DNA from: Actinomycetes bacterium
Lineage (GTDB): Bacteria; Actinomycetota; Thermoleophilia; Gaiellales; Gaiellaceae
Assembly (NCBI GenBank): GCA_025964535.1
Contig: JAOPYX010000003.1
Span: forward strand, 1 to 41,722
Reading direction: 5' to 3'
Length of the DNA: 41,722 nt
In this document: positions 9,270-16,764 of the stretch, in pieces
Numbering within the stretch: position 1 is the stretch's first letter
Layout: the number at the start of each line of letters is the position of its first letter
Translations under genes and position numbers: made by a program
The notes under the pieces: generated by a model
Told to the model about the DNA's origin: nothing
The model's database searches: none
The model's input: the letters and a program-made list of their open reading frames with translations, nothing else

Positions 9270-11054
9270 ATGAGGGGCGTCGGGGTGGGAAGCTTCAAGT
9301 TCAAGCTGGTGGTCTACTTTCTGCTGCTCTCGCTCTTGCCGATTGCAGCGGCCTTCTGGGGATTCGCTTCGGTCGCCGGGCAGAGCGCGACGCGGCGCGT
9401 CGACTCGCGGCTCCAGGCCGGGCTGCGCGCATCGCTTGCGGGCTACCAGGAAAAGGTGGACGCCGCGCAGGCGAGTGCCGCGAGGCTCGCGCGCAACCGC
9501 GCGTTCCAGGTCGAGCTTCAGCGCCGGGATGTCGCAGCGCTGACAGCGGCGTTGGGCAAGGCGGCCAACGTGTACGTCGTCGCATCAGGGCACGCACTGC
9601 ACGTGGGGCGGCGCCCCGGCTTGGCGGCGCAGCGTCAGGTGGCCGTCTTCACGCCGACCGGCCTCGCGGGAACCGTCACAGCGTTCGTCCCGTTCGACGC
9701 TGCACTCGTGAAGTCCGTCCGTGCGCGATCGAGCCTTGCAGGTGTCGACGCGCTCGTGCTCGTGCACGGCTCGCGCATCGTCGCCTCGTCGCCCAACGTG
9801 GCCGGCCGGCTGCCGCTCGGCGTCGGGCAGACGCAGACGGTGACCGTGTCCGGCACGCGCTACCGGGCGCTCGTCGGGCCGCCGGTCGGGGAGATTTCCG
9901 GCGTTCGCTTCGCCGTCCTCAGCCCGCAGTCGCTGATCGACTCCGCCAACGCGAGCTCGCGCAACCGCCTGCTCCTGGGACTGCTCGCGTCGCTCGCGCT
10001 CGTCTCGCTCGTCGCCTTCTTCGAGGGGCGCTCGATCGTGCGCACCCTGCGCGGCCTCGGCGAGGCGGCCCACGCCATCGCACGCGGCAGGCTGTCGGAG
10101 CGCGTGCCGGTGCGCGGCAAGGACGAGTTCGCGCTGCTCGGCGTCGCCTTCAACGACATGGCGAACCAGCTCCAGGCGCGGCTCGACGATCTCGAGGACG
10201 AGCGCGGCCGCCTGCGCGACGCGATCACGCGCTTCGGCGAGGCGCTCTCGGCGTCGCACGATGTCGAGCAGTTGCTGCGGGTCATCGTGGAGGCGGCGGT
10301 CGAGGCGACGGGAGCGACCAGCGCGAGCCTCGCGGCCGGCAGCGACGAAGTCGTCGTAAACGGCGACCCGACCGCGACAGGAGAGCGTCTCGAGCTTCCG
10401 ATCACCGCCGGCCACGAGACGTTCGGAACGCTCACGCTGGTCGGCGCCCACTTCACCGCGGAGCAGCGGATGACCGCTTCGTCGCTCGCGTCGCATGCAG
10501 CCATCGCGCTCGAGAACGCGCGGCTCCATCGCATCGTCGAGCGCCAGGCGCTGGTCGACGGGCTGACCGGCATCGCGAACCGCCGCCAGTGCGAGGAAGC
10601 GCTCATCTCCGAGATCGCGCGCGCCGACCGCCTCGCGACTCCGCTCACCCTCGTGCTCGCCGACCTCGACGACTTCAAGGCGATCAACGACGTCCATGGC
10701 CACGCGACCGGCGACGACGTGCTGCGCGAGTTCGCCTCCGTCCTCCGCGCGACCGTCCGCGACTCCGACCTGGCCGGGAGATGGGGCGGGGAGGAGTTCC
10801 TGCTCCTGCTCCCCGGTGCCGACGGAGTGGGCGGAGCCCAGCTGGCCGATCGCGTCCGCGCGTCGCTCAGCGAGCGGTCGTTCGCCGGTCACGCCGGAGT
10901 GGTGGTCTCGGTCACGTGCAGCTTCGGCGTGGCCCAGCACACCCCCGGCCTGAACGAGCGTGAGCTCTTCGCCGCGGCCGACCGGGCGCTCTACCGGGCC
11001 AAGCGGGAGGGCAAGAACCGGGTGGAGATGGACACACCCGTCCGGAGCTTTTAG
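9270..11054 (+). CDS. Membrane diguanylate cyclase (sensor-HAMP-GAF-GGDEF)
   Basis: 594-aa membrane sensor that makes cyclic di-GMP from two GTP. The order is: transmembrane helix 13-33 (LVVYFLLLSLLPIAAAFWGF), an extracytoplasmic sensor of about 190 residues (Cache-like, family not certain), a second helix at about 232-250 (RLLLGLLASLALVSLVAFF), HAMP (about 253-308), GAF (about 318-425), then GGDEF. The active-site motif is GGEEF at 506-510, and the product-inhibition I-site RDSD lies at 497-500, the correct five residues upstream. DGLTGIANRR and DLDDFKAIND supply the metal- and nucleotide-binding residues. All catalytic features are intact. The ATG at 9270 has only a weak GAGG upstream, so a slightly different start is possible. 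Confidence 0.92.
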   Translation: MRGVGVGSFKFKLVVYFLLLSLLPIAAAFWGFASVAGQSATRRVDSRLQAGLRASLAGYQEKVDAAQASAARLARNRAFQVELQRRDVAALTAALGKAANVYVVASGHALHVGRRPGLAAQRQVAVFTPTGLAGTVTAFVPFDAALVKSVRARSSLAGVDALVLVHGSRIVASSPNVAGRLPLGVGQTQTVTVSGTRYRALVGPPVGEISGVRFAVLSPQSLIDSANASSRNRLLLGLLASLALVSLVAFFEGRSIVRTLRGLGEAAHAIARGRLSERVPVRGKDEFALLGVAFNDMANQLQARLDDLEDERGRLRDAITRFGEALSASHDVEQLLRVIVEAAVEATGATSASLAAGSDEVVVNGDPTATGERLELPITAGHETFGTLTLVGAHFTAEQRMTASSLASHAAIALENARLHRIVERQALVDGLTGIANRRQCEEALISEIARADRLATPLTLVLADLDDFKAINDVHGHATGDDVLREFASVLRATVRDSDLAGRWGGEEFLLLLPGADGVGGAQLADRVRASLSERSFAGHAGVVVSVTCSFGVAQHTPGLNERELFAAADRALYRAKREGKNRVEMDTPVRSF

Positions 11055-11099
11055 TAGTCTCGAACCGGAATCCGGACTGAAACCCGGACCAAAGCGGGC

Positions 11100-11105
11100 T
11101 ACAAT
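11100..11105 (+). promoter_or_regulatory. Candidate -10 element (TACAAT) for the 111-aa protein gene
   Basis: TACAAT matches the sigma-70 -10 consensus at five of six positions and lies about 50 nt upstream of the ATG at 11156. No convincing -35 is seen at 16-18 nt. The short leader ends in a strong GGGAGGA ribosome site. Confidence 0.4.
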
Positions 11106-11155
11106 GCCCCCCGGAGGAGAGAGAAATTGGCACGTCCCCGATCGGGAGGAAGGCT

Positions 11156-11491
11156 ATGCCGGTAGAGACACCGTCGTTGTTCGCCGAGGTGATCAAGGAT
11201 CACCTTGCGTTGAAGGAGCAGAACTCCACGCTCGACCGGCACATGCCGATCGACCGCTACAAGAACGAAGACCCGTTCCAGAACCACCCGCTGTTCAAGA
11301 CCGAGGAGCAGGCGCGCCTCGAGGAGACGATGGACGGCGTGCCGGCCTTCGCCGCCGCCCCGGCCGCCGACACGAGCTTGCCCTGGCCCGGCGAGGAGAC
11401 CGCGGAGAACGCGGCACCTCCCGCGGCTGAGATCGAGGACTCAGGCTTCTGGGCCGTCGACCGCGCCCGGGACTTCGACTGGGGCGACTAG
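11156..11491 (+). CDS. Conserved-looking 111-aa soluble protein, function unknown
   Basis: Unrecognised protein with two parts. Residues 1-62 look ordered and charged (SLFAEVIKDHLALKEQNSTL, then PIDRYKNEDPFQNHPLFKTE and EQARLEETMDG). Residues 63-111 are an Ala/Pro/Glu-rich disordered tail ending in an aromatic-acidic patch (GFWAVDRARDFDWGD) that looks like a short docking motif. There is no signal peptide or membrane segment. Expression signals are unusually good: a TACAAT -10-like hexamer, a near-perfect GGGAGGA Shine-Dalgarno 7-8 nt before the ATG, and two intrinsic terminators in a row directly after the stop. That suggests a highly expressed single-gene transcript. The function cannot be inferred; an adaptor or partner-binding protein is one guess. 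Confidence 0.75.
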   Translation: MPVETPSLFAEVIKDHLALKEQNSTLDRHMPIDRYKNEDPFQNHPLFKTEEQARLEETMDGVPAFAAAPAADTSLPWPGEETAENAAPPAAEIEDSGFWAVDRARDFDWGD

Positions 11492-11493
11492 TA

Positions 11494-11539
11494 GGTCCGC
11501 GGCGGCGCTGACCCGCCGTCGCACACGGACCGTCTTTTT
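11494..11539 (+). terminator. First of two tandem intrinsic terminators
   Basis: Outer stem GGTCCG (11494-11499)/CGGACC (11526-11531) with inner stem CGGCGG (11500-11505)/CCGCCG (11513-11518), separated by a small bulge and followed by TTTTT at 11535-11539. It begins 3 nt after the stop of the 111-aa protein. Confidence 0.7.
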
Positions 11540-11540
11540 C

Positions 11541-11575
11541 GGGCGGCGGCCATCCGGTCGCCGCCCTTTTTGTTT
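11541..11575 (+). terminator. Second tandem intrinsic terminator
   Basis: Perfect 8-bp GC stem, GGGCGGCG (11541-11548)/CGCCGCCC (11559-11566), a 10-nt loop, then TTTTTGTTTT. The T-run is on the plus strand only, so it serves the 111-aa gene rather than the convergent glycosylase gene. Confidence 0.9.
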
Positions 11576-11611
11576 TCCGGATGTACGGGTTCCGGCGGGA
11601 GCCCCGCGAGC

Positions 11612-12229
11612 TCACAGCACCGCCGCGACCTTGCGGAGGTCGTCGACGAAACGGGCGAACTCCTGGCGCCGCGCGTCGCCGTCCCGCTGGCGCAGGATCG
11701 CGCTCGGGTGGATCGTCGCCGTCACGAGCTCGGCGAGATCGGAGTCGATCCATTCGCCCCGCTGCTTCGTGACGCGGAACTGCTTGCCGAGGAGCGCCTG
11801 GCCGGCGACCGCGCCGAGGCAGACGAGCACCCGCGGACGCACGACCGCGAGCTCGGCCTCGAGCCAGGGCCTGCAGGCCATCGTCTCCGACCACGTCGGC
11901 TTCTGATGGATCCGCCGCTTGCCACGCCCCACCCATTTGAAGTGCTTCACGGCGTTCGTCACGTAGGTCGTGTCGCGGTCGATGCCGGCCTCCGCGAGTG
12001 CCTCGTCGAGCAGTCGGCCCGCGGGCCCGACGAAGGGACGCCCCTCGATGTCCTCCCGGTCGCCGGGCTGCTCCCCGACGAGCATCACCTCGGCGTTCGG
12101 GCTCCCCTCGCCGAAGACCGTCTGGGTCCCTGTCTCCCACAGCGGGCAGGCTCTGCAGTGCGCCGCGGCCTCGCGCAGGCGCGACAGCGTCGGGCGCTCG
12201 GGGACGAGCGGGGCGGCTGATGCAGCCAT
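11612..12229 (-). CDS. udgX: UdgX-type uracil-DNA glycosylase (uracil-DNA cross-linking)
   Basis: 205-aa member of the family 4-like uracil-DNA glycosylases. Four cysteines (Cys25, Cys28, Cys119, Cys137) are placed as iron-sulfur cluster ligands. Motif A is GEQPG (52-56) and motif B is HPS (174-176). The distinctive loop KRRIH lies at 104-108, so His108 falls where UdgX carries its nucleophilic histidine. In characterised UdgX proteins that His attacks the sugar after uracil release and the enzyme stays covalently bound to DNA, instead of leaving a free abasic site. GEQPG in place of the family-4 GEAPG also fits UdgX. I chose the ATG at 12229 (AAGGG upstream, usual length); an in-frame ATG at 12295 would add 22 residues. 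The gene is divergent from the GGDEF/HD-GYP gene. Confidence 0.92.
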   Translation of the reverse strand: MAASAAPLVPERPTLSRLREAAAHCRACPLWETGTQTVFGEGSPNAEVMLVGEQPGDREDIEGRPFVGPAGRLLDEALAEAGIDRDTTYVTNAVKHFKWVGRGKRRIHQKPTWSETMACRPWLEAELAVVRPRVLVCLGAVAGQALLGKQFRVTKQRGEWIDSDLAELVTATIHPSAILRQRDGDARRQEFARFVDDLRKVAAVL

Positions 12230-12379
12230 CTTCCGGCCCTTACCCACGCGCGGATCCGTCAACTCGTACCTCCGCTGGGGGATGGGAATCCGCATGAAAT
12301 ATGGCGATGCTTGACGTATTCGCTTCGATTCCGAGGAGCACGACCTGCGGCAAGTGGCAACCCATACGAAGGGGCACGC

Positions 12380-15034
12380 GTGGTAGCGCGCCCTGAGTCG
12401 ACCCTCCGGCTGCTGCCGGGGCAGTTCGACGTGCCCACGGACGCAGTGGTCGAGTCGTATCGGCGGCTCGCCGACGTCTTCCACGAGGTGCTCGCCGAGC
12501 AGAGCCTCGACGCGCTGCTCGTACGCATCGCCGACACGCTCGCGGATCTGATCCCGCACGACACCCTCACCATCTACGAGGCCGACGAGGCGCAGGGCCT
12601 GCTCGTCCCGATGCTCGTCCGCGACGAGTACGCCGACGAGATCATGAGGACGCGCATCGGCTTCGACGAGGGCGTGACGGGCTGGGCGGCCCGCAATCGC
12701 GAGGCCGTGCTCGTCAACCAGGCGCACCTGGATCCGCGCGTCGGCGTCGTGCCGGGGACCCCGGTCGACCCCGAGGCGCTGATCTCGATCCCGCTCATCG
12801 CCCGCGCCCAGATCAAGGGCGTGCTCAACATCTATCGCGTCGGCGAGCACGCCGTGTTCAGCGACGAGGATCTCGAGCTCGCGACGCGGTTCGGAGACGC
12901 CGCCGCGCTCGCGCTCGACAACGCGCAGATTCGCGCGCGACTCGAGCATCAGGCGCAGACAGACTCGCTCACCGGGCTCTTCAACCACCGCGCGTTCCAC
13001 GAGCGGCTGCTGACCGCGCTGCAGGAAGCGAGCCGGACGCACAGTCCGATCGCCGTTCTCATGCTCGACCTCGACAACTTCAAGCGGGTCAACGACGTGC
13101 ACGGGCACGGCGTGGGGGACGAAGTGCTGCAGCTGCTCGCCGAGATGCTGCGCTCGTGCGTCCGACCGGAAGACGTCGTCTGCCGCCTTGGCGGCGAGGA
13201 GTTCGGCGTCATCATGAGCGCGTGCGACGGCGCCGACGCGGTTCGTGTCGCGGAGCGCATCGTCTCGCACGCCGGGGAGCTGGACATTCCCGCGGTCGGC
13301 TCCGTCACCGTGTCTGTCGGTCTTGCGCGCGGCCCCGAGCACGCGATGAACCCGCGAGAGCTCGCCGCCTGCGCCGAGGCGGCCATGATGACCGCAAAGG
13401 CGCAGGGCAAGAACCGCATCGTTCTCTACGCCGACGAGGCGACGGAGCGCCCGAACGAGCCGGCGAAGGTACGCGACGTGCGCTCGATCGCGCACCTGAA
13501 GATGCTGCAGAGCCTGAGCGGAAAGCTCAACCGGCTGAACGACGTGCGCCAGATCGGCGACGAGATCGCAGACGAGCTCCGCTCGCTGATCGATTACCAC
13601 AACTGCCGTGTGTCGGTGGTCGACGGCGACGACATCGTCCCCGTCGCGTTCCGTGGCGAGCTTGCCGCCGAGACGTCTGCCCTGCCGCTCGAGCTGCTAC
13701 GCGCAAAGGTGGGCGTCGGCATCACCGGCCGCTGTGCGCAGACCGGCGAGTCGCTCCTGATCGGCGACGCAGCGAACTGCGAGTTCGGCAGCCTCATTCC
13801 CGGGACGCCCATGATCGAGGAGTCGTTGCTCGCGGTTCCGCTGCGCTACGGCTCGCGCGTCGTCGGCGTCATCGTCGTGTCGAAGCTCGGGCTCGACCAG
13901 TTCGACGAGGACGACGTGCGCCTCCTCGAGGTGCTCGGCGGGCACGCCGCGGTTGCAGTCGAGAACGCGAGTCTCTACGAGTCGGCGCGACGCGAGGCGG
14001 AGAGTGCGACCTCGCTGCTGGAGTTCGGCCGGGAGCTCGCCACCGCGGCAAGCCTCGACGACATCCTCGAGCGGGTCGTGAAGTTGAGCGCGGACCTGCT
14101 CGGTTCGCCTCGCACCTCGATCTGGCTCGAGAACTCCGAGGGTCAGCTCGCACCGCGCAAGCTGCACGGCTACACACCCGACGACCGCGCGCGTGTCGAG
14201 CTGCGCCGCTTCGACGTCTCCGACGCGCGCCAAAGGCTCGAGGCAGGGCCCGAGCCCTTCGTGCTCGGACCGGCGCAGATATCGCGCATCACCACCGACC
14301 GGCTCGACGTCGACGTGTCGTACGCCATCGCTCCGATCGAGGTCGGCGAGGGCGTCGGCTATATCGTCGCGGTGCTGCCCACCGAGGAGTTCAGCGAGCG
14401 AGAGCTGCGACTGCTCGGCGGGCTCGCGCACCAGGCCAAGCTCGCGCTCGCGAACGCGAGCAACTACGAAGGGCTCGAGCAGGCCTTCGTCTCGACCGTG
14501 GAGGCGCTCGCAAACGCGCTCGAGGCCAATGACGAGTACACGTCGCGGCACGCACGCTGGATCACCGATCTGTCGTTGCGTGTCGGCGGAGAGCTCGGCC
14601 TCGGCGAGGGCGCCTTGAAGCACCTGGAGCTCGCCGCGCTCCTCCACGACATCGGCAAGATCGGCATCCCGAGCGACATCCTCGCGAAGCCGGGTCGGCT
14701 GACTGCCGAGGAGCGGCGCGTGATCGAGACGCACCCCGCGCTCGGAGAAGGGATCATCGCGCCGATCGACCGGCTCCAAGCCGTGAGGCCGATCGTGCGC
14801 CACTGCCACGAGCGCTGGGACGGTGGCGGCTATCCCGACGGTCTCGCCGGCGACGCCATCCCGCTCGAGTCGCGCATCATCTTCGTCTGCGACGCGTACC
14901 ACGCGATGACGACCGATCGCCCATACCGGAAGCAGCTCAGCCACAGCGAAGCCGTGCGTCGCCTCCGGGACGGTGCAGGCTCGCAGTTCGATGCGCGCGT
15001 CGTCGAGATCTGCCTCGGTTTGCTCAGCCTCTAA
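12380..15034 (+). CDS. Dual-domain c-di-GMP protein: GAF-GGDEF-GAF-GAF-HD-GYP
   Basis: 884-aa soluble protein with both c-di-GMP synthesis and breakdown modules. The order is: GAF-1 (about 20-185), GGDEF (about 190-355), GAF-2 (about 365-535), GAF-3 (about 540-700), HD-GYP (about 705-884). The cyclase motif GGEEF (271-275) and inhibitory I-site RPED (262-265, five residues upstream) are intact. The phosphodiesterase has HDIGK with His756-Asp757 and the GYP signature GGGYPDG (815-821, Tyr818-Pro819). No transmembrane helix is seen, so the GAF domains presumably sense cytosolic ligands. The start is taken at GTG 12380 because GAAGGGG lies 6 nt before it; an upstream TTG at 12311 would add 23 residues without a ribosome site. 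It ends in a 4-nt tail-to-tail overlap with the ABC exporter. Confidence 0.93.
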   Translation: MVARPESTLRLLPGQFDVPTDAVVESYRRLADVFHEVLAEQSLDALLVRIADTLADLIPHDTLTIYEADEAQGLLVPMLVRDEYADEIMRTRIGFDEGVTGWAARNREAVLVNQAHLDPRVGVVPGTPVDPEALISIPLIARAQIKGVLNIYRVGEHAVFSDEDLELATRFGDAAALALDNAQIRARLEHQAQTDSLTGLFNHRAFHERLLTALQEASRTHSPIAVLMLDLDNFKRVNDVHGHGVGDEVLQLLAEMLRSCVRPEDVVCRLGGEEFGVIMSACDGADAVRVAERIVSHAGELDIPAVGSVTVSVGLARGPEHAMNPRELAACAEAAMMTAKAQGKNRIVLYADEATERPNEPAKVRDVRSIAHLKMLQSLSGKLNRLNDVRQIGDEIADELRSLIDYHNCRVSVVDGDDIVPVAFRGELAAETSALPLELLRAKVGVGITGRCAQTGESLLIGDAANCEFGSLIPGTPMIEESLLAVPLRYGSRVVGVIVVSKLGLDQFDEDDVRLLEVLGGHAAVAVENASLYESARREAESATSLLEFGRELATAASLDDILERVVKLSADLLGSPRTSIWLENSEGQLAPRKLHGYTPDDRARVELRRFDVSDARQRLEAGPEPFVLGPAQISRITTDRLDVDVSYAIAPIEVGEGVGYIVAVLPTEEFSERELRLLGGLAHQAKLALANASNYEGLEQAFVSTVEALANALEANDEYTSRHARWITDLSLRVGGELGLGEGALKHLELAALLHDIGKIGIPSDILAKPGRLTAEERRVIETHPALGEGIIAPIDRLQAVRPIVRHCHERWDGGGYPDGLAGDAIPLESRIIFVCDAYHAMTTDRPYRKQLSHSEAVRRLRDGAGSQFDARVVEICLGLLSL

Positions 15035-16764
15035 CTCGCGGCCGAGCGCACGCCGGCGCCGCCCGTGAGGTCGTGCGCAAGCCGGCGAAACGGTCCGTCC
15101 GCGGCGAGCAGCTCGCTCTCGGTTCCGCGCTGCACGATGCGTCCTTGCTCGACGACGACGATCTCGTCGGCTCGTCGGACGGTCGACAGGCGATGCGCGA
15201 TGATGATCGAGGTGCGCCCACGCAGCAGGCGGTCGAGCGCCTGCTCGATCAGCACCTCGGTCGGCCGGTCGATGTTCGAGGTCGCCTCGTCGAGGATGAG
15301 GATGCGCGGATCCGCAAGCAGGGCCCGCGCGATCGAGATCAGCTGACGCTCGCCGGCCGAGAGGCCGGAGCCGCCCTCCCGCACGGCGTGCTCGAGGCCG
15401 CCGCTCACCCGTGCTGCAACACGGTCGACGCCGACGGCGGCTGCGGCAGCCTCGACCTCGGCGTCAGTCGCGTCGGGCTTGCCGAAGCGGATGTTCGAGG
15501 CGATGGTTCCGCTGAAGAGGAACGGGTCCTGTAGGACGACGCCGAGCTGGCGCCGATACGAGCGCAGTGAGACCTCGCGCAGGTCGACGCCGTCTACACG
15601 TACGGCGCCCGAGTCGGGGTCGTAGAAGCGGCCGACGAGCCGGGCGAGCGTCGACTTCCCACCGCCGGACTCCCCGACGAGCGCGAGACAACCGCCTACC
15701 GGCACGGTGATGTCGATCCCGTGCAGCACGGGCTCTTTGCCGTACGAGAACACGACCTTGTCGATCTCGAGGTCCCCTTCGATGCGCGGGAGAACGCGTG
15801 CGTTCTCGGGCTCGCGAATGTCGGGCTCCTCGTCGAGAACCGTCGCGATCTTCACCATCGCCGCCGCGCCCGACTGCAGCTGGCCGTAGACGTCGGAGAG
15901 CTCCTGCAGCGGCTGGAACACGAGCTGCAGCAGGTAGAGCGCGGTGATCAGCGTTCCGATCGTGATCGAGTGGTGCGCGAGCAGCGTCGAGCCCGCGTAC
16001 AGCACGGCGCCTGTCGCGACGACGCCGAGGAACTCGATCGACGGGAAGAAGATCGAGAAGATCTTCTGCGTGTAGACGTTCTGCTCGCGGTTCGCCGCGT
16101 TCAGCTCGTCGAACTGCTCCTGTAGGCGGCGCTCGCGGTTGAAGGCCTGCACGACGGCCATCCCCGAGACGGATTCGGCGATCTGCGCGGTCACCGACGC
16201 GATGCGGTTGCGCGTCTCGACGAGCGCCACGTGTGACGTGCGCTGGAACCACCGGGTGAGGACGAGCGCGGGCGGGATGATCGCGAGGACGACGAGACCC
16301 AAGCGCCAGTCGGCGATCAGCAGCGCGATGACCGCCGCCGGCAGCAGCACCAGGTTCGCGACGAGCGTCGGCATCCCCTGCGACAGGACGTCCGAGACGG
16401 CGTCGACGTCGCTCGTCAAGCGCGCGATGATCCAGCCCGCCTTTTGCTGCGAGAAGTAGCGGAGCGAAAGCCCTGTGAGATGGTCGAAGAGATCGCGCCG
16501 CAGCCCGAGCACCATCCGCTGGCCGATGCCTGCGAGACCGCGGATCAGCACGGCCTGGAATACCCACCCCACGGCGGCGACGACGAGGTAGATCGAGACG
16601 ATCACCGTGAGGCGGTGCTCGTTGCCCGCGCGGATGCCCTTGTCGATCGCGTCGCGCACGAGCAGCCAGCCGCCGGTCTGGCACGCCGCGTTTCCGGCTG
16701 CGACGAGGACGAGCAGGAACGCGAGCAGCCGATGGCCTTCGAGGTAGCGCCAGAGCCGGTTCAT
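15031..16764 (-). CDS. Heterodimeric ABC exporter, subunit with consensus ATPase motifs
   Basis: 577-aa half-transporter: a six-helix exporter membrane domain (about 1-310) fused to an ATPase domain (about 335-577). Walker A is GESGGGKST. Walker B LILDEATSNID carries the catalytic Glu493, and the H-loop IAHRLST carries His524, so its own hydrolysis residues are complete. Its signature motif, LSAGE (468-472), is off-consensus. The partner gene immediately upstream has the reverse pattern, as in heterodimeric exporters such as TM287/288 or BmrCD. The ATG overlaps the partner's stop codon (4 nt), ensuring paired synthesis. The substrate (drug, lipid or peptide) is not evident. Confidence 0.92.
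   Translation of the reverse strand: MNRLWRYLEGHRLLAFLLVLVAAGNAACQTGGWLLVRDAIDKGIRAGNEHRLTVIVSIYLVVAAVGWVFQAVLIRGLAGIGQRMVLGLRRDLFDHLTGLSLRYFSQQKAGWIIARLTSDVDAVSDVLSQGMPTLVANLVLLPAAVIALLIADWRLGLVVLAIIPPALVLTRWFQRTSHVALVETRNRIASVTAQIAESVSGMAVVQAFNRERRLQEQFDELNAANREQNVYTQKIFSIFFPSIEFLGVVATGAVLYAGSTLLAHHSITIGTLITALYLLQLVFQPLQELSDVYGQLQSGAAAMVKIATVLDEEPDIREPENARVLPRIEGDLEIDKVVFSYGKEPVLHGIDITVPVGGCLALVGESGGGKSTLARLVGRFYDPDSGAVRVDGVDLREVSLRSYRRQLGVVLQDPFLFSGTIASNIRFGKPDATDAEVEAAAAAVGVDRVAARVSGGLEHAVREGGSGLSAGERQLISIARALLADPRILILDEATSNIDRPTEVLIEQALDRLLRGRTSIIIAHRLSTVRRADEIVVVEQGRIVQRGTESELLAADGPFRRLAHDLTGGAGVRSAAS

Noticed and set aside
12296-13600. Upstream extension of the UdgX frame across the GGDEF gene
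   Set aside because: UdgX is complete from 12229; the extension is antisense to the GAF-GGDEF coding region and has no matching domain.
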